From assembly GCA_003162615.1 (NCBI GenBank), contig PMNG01000149.1, positions 1-7,878 of the forward strand: a stretch of 7,878 nucleotides of DNA, read 5' to 3'. Under the pieces are notes generated by a model. That model saw only the letters and a list, made by a program, of their open reading frames with translations, had not been told where the DNA came from and searched no databases. Below are positions 1 to 5,795 of this stretch, piece after piece. Source of the stretch: Methanothrix sp. Its GTDB lineage: Archaea; Halobacteriota; Methanosarcinia; Methanotrichales; Methanotrichaceae. Made by a program: the position numbers and the translations under genes. The stretch's first letter is position 1. Every line of letters begins with the position of its first letter.

Positions 1-49
1 AAGTTCTTAAATGCGGGCCACTCCTTTTTCACAACAAATCATCGCCCAA

Positions 50-65
50 ATCGAATATATTTCGG
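50..65 (-). promoter_or_regulatory. Possible leftward TATA promoter
   Basis: An AT core (TATAT, 56-60) is flanked by inverted CGAA (52-55) and TTCG (61-64), so it resembles a BRE plus TATA box from both sides. Read leftward, transcription would begin near position 30, and a GGAG-like ribosome site lies at about 20-23, which would suit a gene starting just left of the window. No plus-strand gene follows it in the right place. The rest of 1-161 shows no gene I can support. This is only a sequence resemblance, so confidence is low. Confidence 0.25.
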
Positions 66-161
66 CAGAAAGCTTCGCCGCTGTACGTTTTACAAAACTT
101 GGTGCCTCGATGCCGCCCCACATGTTCAGGAGAGGATGGGGAAGAGAACCATGATAATACC

Positions 162-827
162 TCAGGATCTCAATCCCTTGGCAGGTCCGGTCGAGGGGGA
201 CTCGCTGGAACTGAAAGCCGTGTCGCTGCCTGTTACTGAATTTCCACTTACGGTCATAGAAAGCCGATAGAGTCTCAGATCCTCAAGCGATACTAAGTCC
301 AAAATCAACATGTCACCTTTGATGCTGCCACTTGCGACTGCTGTTTGGGTGTCGTTTTCATCCATAATTTTCCCCTTTCCGAAAACGGCATCTTCACTCT
401 GAACCAGGGTTACGTTTGCATAAACAGGTGTGCCAGCGTCAATTTCCAAGGACCAAGTTCCTGCAGCTGAAGCCGGTCTGGCTTGTGTCGATGGAGCAGC
501 TATCGAGGATTCACCAACGGTTGCAACTGGCTGAGTTGCGATAGTCTGGTTCTGTTCCTCGATTCTGGTTTGCTGGGGAGTGCTTGCTCCAGATGATGAA
601 TTTTTACCGAAAGGCACGCTTAGAATATCCGTTCCCGGCTGTCCAGTCTGAGCTGCCCTTGAAGCTTGAGCTTGTTCAGTTAAACTGGGTAAGTCACCAT
701 TACCACTTGAAATCAAATCATCAACCGACTGGTAGTATTCCGGATTGTTCCAATCTATAGAGTATGAGCTGATAGCAAAGAAAGCAAGCAGAAGCAAAGA
801 CAACATTATCAATACATTAGTTCTCAC
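162..827 (-). CDS. Secreted beta-rich protein of unknown function
   Basis: The 221-residue product starts with an export signal: a short basic N-terminus and a hydrophobic stretch at about residues 5-22, ending near SSYS. Residues 25-120 are a low-complexity linker rich in Ser, Thr, Gln, Ala and Pro. Residues 121-200 form a compact, probably all-beta domain beginning GTWSLEIDAGTP, with alternating hydrophobics and the stretch AVFGKGKIMDEN. This domain resembles a family of exported proteins I associate with Methanothrix; that is recollection and not a search result. The GTG start at 827 is supported by a GGAGG ribosome site 10 bases upstream (838-842). It lies 123 bases downstream of another leftward gene for an exported protein and may share its transcript, since I see no strong TATA box between them. 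No catalytic motif is visible; a cell-surface role is inference. Confidence 0.72.
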   Translation of the reverse strand: MRTNVLIMLSLLLLAFFAISSYSIDWNNPEYYQSVDDLISSGNGDLPSLTEQAQASRAAQTGQPGTDILSVPFGKNSSSGASTPQQTRIEEQNQTIATQPVATVGESSIAAPSTQARPASAAGTWSLEIDAGTPVYANVTLVQSEDAVFGKGKIMDENDTQTAVASGSIKGDMLILDLVSLEDLRLYRLSMTVSGNSVTGSDTAFSSSESPSTGPAKGLRS

Positions 828-950
828 GGTTTCTAAGCCTCCAAGTTATGTGGCGTTGAACCTTCATCAATCTCTGCACTTCTCCTAACTGAATTCCTCT
901 GCGTCCGTTTAGCTGCCTGCTCGGTAGACCGCCCTAGCTCCCTAGAACCA

Positions 951-1415
951 CTAGTGGACCGAAACCCACTTAATTCCGCTGTCATTTTCCGGTTGAGGGC
1001 GTATGTTGGGTACCAAGACCGATGGAGAGCCTTCAGGTTGCTTGATGCGTTCTTTGATACTTAGCGATGCTTCCGTTTGCACTATCGGGTTTCCAGAATC
1101 ATCCAGCCAGAGCAATTGAATTATCGTACCTATCCCTATGCAAACGTCTCTCGGAGTTGTCCAGAGGGTTGTCGGTAATCCGTTCTCGCCCGTTTTAACC
1201 TCTGCATGGCTAGAATTAAGACAAATGAATCCATTTCCAATATCTGTCACAACTCCGTCAACACTGAGCAACCCCAAGCTACTGACACTTGTGGCTCTCA
1301 CATAATCGCCTGTTTGTGGCATCTTCGCGTCCACCAAGCCGCTTGAAATTATCGTGGCTATAACAATAAAGGCGGTAGCTATTGCTATTTCAATCGATCT
1401 CATCTCAGTCATCAT
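951..1415 (-). CDS. Small exported protein of unknown function
   Basis: The 154-residue product has an N-terminal hydrophobic segment at about residues 8-28 ending in SSGLVDA-K, consistent with a cleaved signal peptide or a single membrane anchor. The rest is polar with alternating hydrophobic residues suggesting beta strands (for example residues 35-65 and 92-107) and two Cys (about 65 and 92) that could pair outside the cell. The C-terminus is Pro- and Asn-rich. Three in-frame ATG codons (1415, 1412 and 1403) compete as start. A TATA box at 1431-1440 predicts a transcript beginning near 1410, so the message may be leaderless or nearly so, and one of the two inner ATGs may be the true start. 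I do not recognise the family. It lies upstream of, and on the same strand as, the exported protein at 162-827, which suggests a small surface-protein operon. Confidence 0.65.
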   Translation of the reverse strand: MMTEMRSIEIAIATAFIVIATIISSGLVDAKMPQTGDYVRATSVSSLGLLSVDGVVTDIGNGFICLNSSHAEVKTGENGLPTTLWTTPRDVCIGIGTIIQLLWLDDSGNPIVQTEASLSIKERIKQPEGSPSVLVPNIRPQPENDSGIKWVSVH

Positions 1416-1430
1416 CGATATAGTCGTTCC

Positions 1431-1440
1431 ACTATATATT
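1431..1440 (-). promoter_or_regulatory. TATA box for the leftward exported-protein gene
   Basis: Read leftward this is AATATATAGT, centred 21 bases before the outermost ATG (1415) and about 33 before the innermost (1403). Archaeal transcription usually starts about 25 bases from the TATA centre, which falls within this cluster of ATG codons, so a leaderless message is likely. Confidence 0.5.
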
Positions 1441-1529
1441 CAGCCAAGCACGATTCCCATTCGGTCACATTATCCACGCCGAGGAGATCGAAGTTGATTC
1501 CAAGTTCTGCTTTAAGATGAGATTGTTTT

Positions 1530-1548
1530 AAAGAAAATATTTATATAT
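1530..1548 (+). promoter_or_regulatory. BRE/TATA promoter of the winged-helix regulator
   Basis: A purine-rich BRE-like element AAAGAAA (1530-1536) is followed by the TATA sequence ATTTATATAT (1539-1548). Transcription is predicted to start near 1570, immediately before a GAGGG ribosome-binding sequence (1571-1575). An inverted repeat overlaps the downstream edge of the TATA box. Confidence 0.6.
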
Positions 1549-1559
1549 GATTAACATAT
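1545..1559. promoter_or_regulatory. Inverted repeat, candidate operator
   Basis: ATATG and CATAT form an exact 5-base inverted repeat around the spacer ATTAA, covering the end of the TATA box and the start of the initially transcribed region. A dimeric winged-helix protein bound here would block the promoter, so autoregulation by the product of the following gene is plausible. The sequence is AT-only apart from two bases, and such repeats occur easily by chance. Confidence 0.3.
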
Positions 1560-1602
1560 CTATAAAGAAAGAGGGATTATAATAAGACAAACCACTGTTA
1601 AG

Positions 1603-1959
1603 GTGCTGGACGAAAAAGATCAGGAATTCATCGATGCATTGCGAAGCCTAAACGTGCCAAGAAACGTGGCCGGGCTGATAACTTATCTCGCAAATACGAA
1701 CGATGCGACCTCCAGGCAAATCGAAATGGGTACAAACCTGAGGCAGCCTGAAGTGAGCATAGCAATGCGTACACTTCGCCAAAATAATTGGGTCAATGAA
1801 CGCGATGTTAAGGCCGAGGGAAAAGGTCGGCCAATGAAAGTCTATAAGCTCCGAGTAACCATCCAAGAGATCATACAGCACTATGAAGCGGAGAAAAACA
1901 ATGAGGCAGCCGAGACTATGCGGTCTATTCAGAGGCTGAAGGAGCTAAAGTCTTCATAG
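1603..1959 (+). CDS. Winged-helix DNA-binding transcriptional regulator
   Basis: A 118-residue cytoplasmic protein with the layout of archaeal MarR/TrmB/ArsR-like regulators. Residues 18-31 form the first helix (VPRNVAGLITYLA). Residues 34-62 form the helix-turn-helix, with a recognition helix around LRQPEVSIAMRTLRQNNW. A basic wing follows (residues 66-83, EGKGRPMKVYKL), then a charged C-terminal helix (85-116) likely to dimerise. No ligand-binding domain or cofactor Cys cluster is present. The GTG at 1603 has no ribosome site at usual spacing. A GAGGG at 1571-1575 is instead well spaced for an in-frame ATA at 1582, which would add seven residues (IRQTTVK), so the true start is uncertain. 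It is divergent from the exported-protein genes and convergent with the integrase. Target genes are unknown; its own promoter and the divergent one are the nearest candidates. Confidence 0.78.
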   Translation: MLDEKDQEFIDALRSLNVPRNVAGLITYLANTNDATSRQIEMGTNLRQPEVSIAMRTLRQNNWVNERDVKAEGKGRPMKVYKLRVTIQEIIQHYEAEKNNEAAETMRSIQRLKELKSS

Positions 1960-2122
1960 TCTCAGAAGGCTACATCGCCTCACTATTTTAGCGGACAAGC
2001 CAACTTGCCTCCCTGCGGCAGCCATGTCATTCACCAGGAATAGTCTCTATGTTGCTGTTTCCTTGGTAGCTATGGAGTTCTTCAAATCAGCGCATACTTT
2101 GCCACTTGGGTACTTACCACAT

Positions 2123-3067
2123 TCAAATCCCCAACTGCGGTATGTGCGCCAGATAGCTTTCCTTTAGCTCTTTCTTGTCGATGTGGTTATAGATATCGAT
2201 GGCCTCACGTCGCGCATCGCCTCTAAGCTCCTTAACAAAATCCCTGGACATGCCCGCCCTTATAAGGTGAGTCGTGAACCAATGACGGCAACAATGAGGC
2301 CCAAAGTGCTCCTCTAGTTTTTCCGATTGAGGATCATGTAATCCAATCCTAGATGCATGCTTCTCAACCAACCGCTCTACTTGGTCTGGGCATAATCGGG
2401 AGCCTTTGCGGCTGATGAATAGAGCAGGGCCATCCGTGCCCTTTCTGGTCTTTCTTACCTGAAGCCATTTGCTTAGAGCCCTTATTGCCTCTTCATCGAT
2501 GAAAAGCAGGCGATTCGATCTCTTTGCCGTAGGTTTGAGCTTCACGTCACCAGTTTCTAGATTGATATCTACTAAATCCAAGCGGCAAAGTTCATTTCTG
2601 CGAAGTCCAGTCTTAAATAGCAAGACCAGTATGGCCCGATCGCGTGTGTCCAGAACAGAGTTTACGAGCCTGCTTGCATCTGAGACACCAATGATCTGTC
2701 TCATCTCACCGTCATTTTTTGTATCAATATTTTGCAAGTATCTTCTTCTAAATGGTAGAATAGGATTGCTTGTCACTCGCTCAGCATCGATAAGGAATGT
2801 GTAGAATGTGCTCAAGTATACCAATTTCCGATCAAGAGTTCTGTGTTTGAGTTGCCTCTCTTTGAGGTGCGACAGGAATGCTTTGAGATCTTCTTTGTTA
2901 ATGGTCAGAGCATCTTTGCCCCTGGAATTCAGGAATAACGAAAATTCTCGAACACAACTCACATAATCATCTGCGGAGACCATGCCTCTTAGCTCGCAGT
3001 CTGCCTGGAATTCGCTTATAAGATCAATCATGACCCCATTGGTCGATGGCAAGGTTTCGATGCTCAT
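2123..3067 (-). CDS. Tyrosine recombinase / integrase (XerD-like)
   Basis: A site-specific DNA recombinase that cuts and rejoins DNA through a covalent phosphotyrosine. Numbered from the upstream ATG at 3076 (317 residues), an N-terminal SAM-like core-binding domain spans about 15-112 and the catalytic domain about 130-310. Visible catalytic residues are Arg159 in TGLRRNE, a candidate Lys (K181 or K185), His261 and Arg264 in HCCRHW, and Tyr296 in DIYNHI. The usual second His (LGH) is replaced by Asp287 in LRGD, a variation I recall in archaeal integrases. The preferred start is the ATG at 3067, because it overlaps the preceding gene's stop as ATGA and has GGAG 9 bases upstream; the ATG at 3076 would have no spacing to that site. 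The C-terminus PQLGI looks complete. It forms an operon with the DNA-binding protein upstream. It could act on its own element or as a chromosomal resolvase; the truncated neighbour favours an element. Confidence 0.9.
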   Translation of the reverse strand: MSIETLPSTNGVMIDLISEFQADCELRGMVSADDYVSCVREFSLFLNSRGKDALTINKEDLKAFLSHLKERQLKHRTLDRKLVYLSTFYTFLIDAERVTSNPILPFRRRYLQNIDTKNDGEMRQIIGVSDASRLVNSVLDTRDRAILVLLFKTGLRRNELCRLDLVDINLETGDVKLKPTAKRSNRLLFIDEEAIRALSKWLQVRKTRKGTDGPALFISRKGSRLCPDQVERLVEKHASRIGLHDPQSEKLEEHFGPHCCRHWFTTHLIRAGMSRDFVKELRGDARREAIDIYNHIDKKELKESYLAHIPQLGI

Positions 3068-3579
3068 TCTTTCCATCTCCAGCCATTGGCAGTCTCTTCA
3101 GCAAGGCCAAATCGTTTCAATGATTCGAGCTGATTGCCTACCAGCTTCACGGCCTCGCTATCTCTTGGATCAATCCCTAACTCCTTTAGTATAGTATATC
3201 CATCGAATGTTCTATTTCTTAACTTTAATATCGATACAAGGTCCTCATCGTATCGTCTTTGCCCAGAACTTGCGTCCACATCAGAGAAAGCAGCATAGCG
3301 AGCCTTGTAGACTTCTCCTTCGAGCTTCCCAAGCAGCATATTCTTAATCTTGAGTTCCCCTCGAAGCTTCTGAGACTCATCTTTGATTTCGGAAAGCTCC
3401 CTTACAAGTTCTGAACGCGAAATCTCCTTCTCCGCGTCCACACTTCTTTCGGCCATTTCGTAAATGTATTTGCTTAAAGGGACCTTTGCATTCTTGGCTA
3501 ACTCAGCCCATCGCTTCTTGTCTTCTTCAGAAGGGAAATAGACTGTAGTGTATCTATCCTTCAATCCTGGCGCAACCAT
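3064..3579 (-). CDS. RHH-like / coiled-coil / winged-helix protein, integrase partner
   Basis: Starting at the ATG at 3579 the product has 171 residues. An AGGTG ribosome site lies 6 bases upstream, so this start is better than the GTG at 3588. Residues 9-47 look like a ribbon-helix-helix unit: a strand (RYTTVYFP) followed by two helices (EEDKKRWAELAKNAK and PLSKYIYEMAERS). Residues 50-95 are heptad-like and highly charged, probably a coiled coil. Residues 110-171 look like a winged helix with a recognition helix at about 143-158 and a hairpin ending NGWRWKE. The stop codon overlaps the integrase start as ATGA, so the two are translationally coupled. By position and fold it could be an excisionase-like directionality factor or the repressor of the integrase operon; this is inference. 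No named family is recognised. Confidence 0.75.
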   Translation of the reverse strand: MVAPGLKDRYTTVYFPSEEDKKRWAELAKNAKVPLSKYIYEMAERSVDAEKEISRSELVRELSEIKDESQKLRGELKIKNMLLGKLEGEVYKARYAAFSDVDASSGQRRYDEDLVSILKLRNRTFDGYTILKELGIDPRDSEAVKLVGNQLESLKRFGLAEETANGWRWKE

Positions 3580-3610
3580 GCCTAACACCTATTTGGTCAT
3601 ATGCTCCGAA

Positions 3611-3625
3611 TGTATATAAATATAC
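3611..3625 (-). promoter_or_regulatory. TATA promoter of the integrase operon, near-symmetric
   Basis: Read leftward, GGTATATTTATATACA contains a good TATA box centred near 3617. Transcription would begin near 3590, giving a leader of about 10 bases before the ATG at 3579, with the AGGTG ribosome site inside it. The same AT block reads TATATAAATA rightward and could also fire toward the truncated phosphatase gene, with a start near its GTG at 3645. Confidence 0.55.
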
Positions 3626-3644
3626 CGGTAATTTAGTATTAACT

Positions 3645-4319
3645 GTGGATAGCGCCGGCCAGGATTTGGGGTCAGTTGGGTACATTCAGACGGTCCAGGC
3701 GCTGGACGCTCCTTTGGGCCGATTGGCCGAGGCCTGCCGAATGAATGGCATCGTTCTAGCAGTAACGGCTGACCACGGCATGTCCTTCCCCACGCCAGGA
3801 AAGAGCAAGGGAGCTCACGCCTCAGGCAAGTACTCGACGAGGCTGGAAAGCCTGCGTATACCACTGGTAGTTCGTGGGCCTGGAGTGGACAACCTGAGTC
3901 TGGGCGGAGTGTGGTCCCAGGTCAACATTGCTCCCACCATCCTGGAGCTGCTCGGCATTCGTGAGAACTTCTCGGAGTACGCCACAGGAATTCCGCTGAA
4001 GAAGAGCTACGATCTTAGGGTGGCGGGTGCGAAAGGCGATGTTGCGATTTACAGGGGCGAAGATCTTGTTGCAAACGCTTCCGGCGATGAGATCACTTTC
4101 AAAGGTCTGCCCAGAGGAATCTACACCATTAAGAGCGGCTCGACGCCTGTTCAGCTTTGCCTGAGCGGAGATAAGATGCTGAACCTGAACCTCGCGGAGA
4201 AGTCCGTGCCTAGCGGGTGGCTCCCTCAGGATTTACGTAAGTTCATCGGACCGGCTCTGATTCTGATCATCAACCTGATCGGTGTGGTTGTGATCGTCAG
4301 AATCATAAGGAAAGGATAA
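3645..4319 (+). pseudogene. 5'-truncated alkaline phosphatase/sulfatase-superfamily gene
   Basis: Only the C-terminal half remains. Enzymes of this superfamily are metal-dependent phosphoryl- or sulfuryl-ester hydrolases and are normally 400 residues or more. From the GTG at 3645 the fragment has 224 residues. It shows the second metal site: Asp43-His44 in TADHGM and His58 in GAHASGKY, followed by RIPLVVRGPGV and IAPTILELLGI, all typical of the fold. The helix VGYIQTVQALDAPLGRLAEA before them also fits. Residues about 120-180 form a beta-rich accessory domain, and residues 200-220 a membrane anchor followed by a basic RIIRKG tail, so the original protein was anchored with its enzyme domain outside. 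The N-terminal nucleophile region and first metal ligands are missing. The frame reads back without a stop to 3549, and matching sequence (GNLVLTVDSAGQDLGS) already starts near 3627. Enzyme activity is not expected. Confidence is high for the family and moderate for truncation by the neighbouring element. Confidence 0.75.
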
Positions 4320-4357
4320 ACACTGAAACCCGAGGTTAGATGGATCTCTGCGACTAA

Positions 4358-4376
4358 TCTTCTCTTTTGAAGAGAT
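4358..4376 (+). other. Small stem-loop downstream of the truncated phosphatase gene
   Basis: TCTCTT (4361-4366) can pair with AAGAGA (4370-4375) around a 3-base loop; an alternative pairing is TCTTC (4358-4362) with GAAGA (4369-4373). No long T-tract follows, so it is a weak terminator candidate, or simply a local repeat between the two transcription units. Confidence 0.25.
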
Positions 4377-4412
4377 TCATCCTTGGTCAAGATAAGGTCC
4401 TTGAAAAATGCC

Positions 4413-4426
4413 CTTTCTTAAGAAAG
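4413..4426. promoter_or_regulatory. Perfect 14-bp palindrome upstream of amt
   Basis: CTTTCTTAAGAAAG is an exact palindrome about 70 bases before the amt TATA box. Without a loop it is more suited to binding a dimeric protein than to folding as RNA. It does not match the GGAA-N6-TTCC operator known for the methanogen nitrogen repressor NrpR, so the protein that would bind it is unknown. Confidence 0.35.
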
Positions 4427-4436
4427 CTTAAAATCT

Positions 4437-4482
4437 CATATCTTTTCATAAATCCTATGAATTAAACATATCTTTTCCTAAA
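4437..4482 (+). repeat. Two-copy direct repeat upstream of the amt promoter
   Basis: CATATCTTTTCATAAA (4437-4452) and CATATCTTTTCCTAAA (4467-4482) match at 15 of 16 positions and begin exactly 30 bp apart, close to three helical turns. The second copy ends 5 bases before the TATA box, where a bound protein would touch the BRE and preinitiation complex. The arrangement suggests tandem operator sites for nitrogen control of the amt-glnK operon. Confidence 0.45.
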
Positions 4483-4487
4483 CACCC

Positions 4488-4497
4488 TTATAAAATA
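4488..4497 (+). promoter_or_regulatory. TATA box of the amt-glnK operon
   Basis: CTTATAAAAT is centred near 4492. The predicted transcription start, about 25 bases on, falls near 4517, immediately at the GGTGG ribosome site (4517-4521) that precedes the amt ATG at 4526. The leader would be about 10 bases. Confidence 0.6.
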
Positions 4498-4525
4498 AGC
4501 ATTTCTCTTAACGAGCGGTGGTAAC

Positions 4526-5788
4526 ATGCGTACATTCTGGTTCTTGATATTATCAGCTCTGCTCATGGGAACGGCATCGGCCGCAGACGGACAGATAAAT
4601 GCTGCCGACAACGCCTGGGTCATGATCAGCGCAGCCCTGGTCTTGATCATGATCCCGGGAGTGGGCTTTTTCTACGGAGGCATGGTCAGAAAGAAGAATG
4701 CCATATCCACGATCATATTCAGCTTCGCCATCATGGGCATAATCAGCCTTCAATGGATACTCTACGGATACAGCCTGGTCTTTGGCAAGGACATTGGAGG
4801 AGTAATCGGAGGCCTGGACTTCCTCGGCTTGAATGGAGTCGGAATGGGAGTAAAGGAAGGCTTGACCATACCTGCACTGACGTTCATGATATTCCAGGCA
4901 ATGTTCGCCATAATAACCGTCTCCCTGATATCGGGAAGCTTTGTGGAGAGGATTAAGTTCAGCTCCTTCCTGGTCTTCTCCCTGCTCTGGGCCACCCTGG
5001 TCTATGACCCCATAGCTCACTGGGTGTGGGGTGGAGGATGGCTTGGCCAGATGGGGGCCCTGGACTTCGCAGGAGGTTTGGTGGTACACATCAGCGCCGG
5101 AGTCTCGGCACTGGCCATAGCTGCAGTCATTGGCGCTCGGAAGGGCTTTGGCACAGACCCGATGGAGCCGCACAACATTCCAACGACTGTCATGGGAGCT
5201 GCCCTGCTCTGGTTCGGCTGGTTCGGATTCAACGCCGGCTCAGCCCTGGCGGCTAACGGCGTAGCGGCCAACGCCTTCGTCACCACCAACACAGCAGCGG
5301 CCGCAGCCGCAACAACCTGGATGCTTCTATCCTGGAGACAGAGGGCACCGAGTGCTCTTGGAATGGTAACCGGAGCTGTGGCTGGGCTAGCGGCAGTCAC
5401 ACCAGCCGCTGGGTTTGTGACCCCTCTGTACGCCATTATAATCGGAATCGGAGCCTCCATCTTCTGCTACTACGCCATACTGATCGTCAGGGGGTCGAAG
5501 AAGGTTGACGATTCGCTGGACGTCCTGGCCTGCCACGGAATAGGCAGCACCTGGGGCGTTTTCGCCACGGGACTATTCGCAAGCATCGGCGCTTCGGGGC
5601 TTGTGGCCGGAAACCCATCCCAGGTGGAAATACAGTCGATAGCCATCGCAGCCGTCTGGATCTACTCCTTCGTGGTCACTGTTGGGATAGCCAAGGTCAT
5701 CGACGCCCTAATGGGCCTGCGGGTCAGGGACGAGGAAGAGTCGGTGGGACTGGACATCAGCCAGCATGGCGAAGGGGCTTACGTTTGA
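4526..5788 (+). CDS. amt: Ammonium transporter Amt
   Basis: A membrane channel of the Amt/Mep/Rh family that takes up ammonium for nitrogen assimilation. The 420-residue length is usual. Residues 1-20 are a signal peptide (LLMGTASA-A), leaving about 11 membrane helices with an outside N-terminus. An ungapped comparison with remembered E. coli AmtB positions (offset 19-20) places every functional residue. The pore twin histidines are His188 (VVHIS) and His337 (ACHGIG). The phenylalanine gate is Phe127 and Phe235, the outer ammonium site uses Trp168 and Ser239, and the structural Asp is Asp180 in GALDFAGG. Other family signatures are GVGFFYGGMVRKKN and WFGWFGFNAGSA. The C-terminal tail (about 398-420), which contacts PII proteins in this family, is present. 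GGTGG lies 4 bases before the ATG. glnK follows after 7 bases, the classic pairing in which GlnK blocks the channel when nitrogen is plentiful. Confidence 0.97.
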   Translation: MRTFWFLILSALLMGTASAADGQINAADNAWVMISAALVLIMIPGVGFFYGGMVRKKNAISTIIFSFAIMGIISLQWILYGYSLVFGKDIGGVIGGLDFLGLNGVGMGVKEGLTIPALTFMIFQAMFAIITVSLISGSFVERIKFSSFLVFSLLWATLVYDPIAHWVWGGGWLGQMGALDFAGGLVVHISAGVSALAIAAVIGARKGFGTDPMEPHNIPTTVMGAALLWFGWFGFNAGSALAANGVAANAFVTTNTAAAAAATTWMLLSWRQRAPSALGMVTGAVAGLAAVTPAAGFVTPLYAIIIGIGASIFCYYAILIVRGSKKVDDSLDVLACHGIGSTWGVFATGLFASIGASGLVAGNPSQVEIQSIAIAAVWIYSFVVTVGIAKVIDALMGLRVRDEEESVGLDISQHGEGAYV

Positions 5789-5795
5789 GGTTGAT

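Larger units (their letters stand above)
2123..3640 (-). mobile_element. Integrase module at one end of a putative integrated element
   Basis: A tyrosine recombinase gene and its upstream DNA-binding partner lie directly against the broken 5' end of a sulfatase-superfamily gene. Phosphatase-like coding sequence begins abruptly around 3624-3635, right behind the integrase operon promoter, as expected if an element inserted into that gene with its integrase at the edge. The right end is therefore placed at about 3590-3640. The left end is not identified: no N-terminal phosphatase fragment and no convincing direct repeat of the 3590-3650 sequence is seen elsewhere in the window, so the element may extend beyond position 1 or may be decayed. 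The span given is only the integrase module, not the full element. Confidence 0.45.

Noticed and set aside
948..957. Perfect palindrome CCACTAGTGG at the stop codon of the 951-1415 gene
   Set aside because: It has no loop, so it is a poor terminator, is short enough to arise by chance, and has no partner copies in the window.
2118..2142. TTCAAATCCCC resembling the T-arm of a tRNA at the 3' end of the integrase gene, a possible att site
   Set aside because: The flanking bases do not form the T-stem, no other tRNA arms are present, and the stretch is explained as coding for the conserved PQLGI tail.
2039..2160. Open stretch in another minus-strand frame running past the integrase stop, reading ECGKYPSGKVCADLKNS before a stop
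   Set aside because: There is no start codon and it is only about 40 codons; the integrase already ends in its normal tail, so a frameshifted extension is unlikely.
5017..5460. Long minus-strand open frame within amt, and similar open frames opposite amt and the CHAT gene
   Set aside because: These are antisense shadows of strongly conserved coding sequence, with Ala/Pro-rich composition imposed by the codon bias of the real gene.
5766..5795. Upstream ATG extending GlnK by ten residues
   Set aside because: It would lie inside amt and lacks a suitable ribosome site; the ATG at 5796 gives the canonical MKKIEAIIRP start and 112-residue length.
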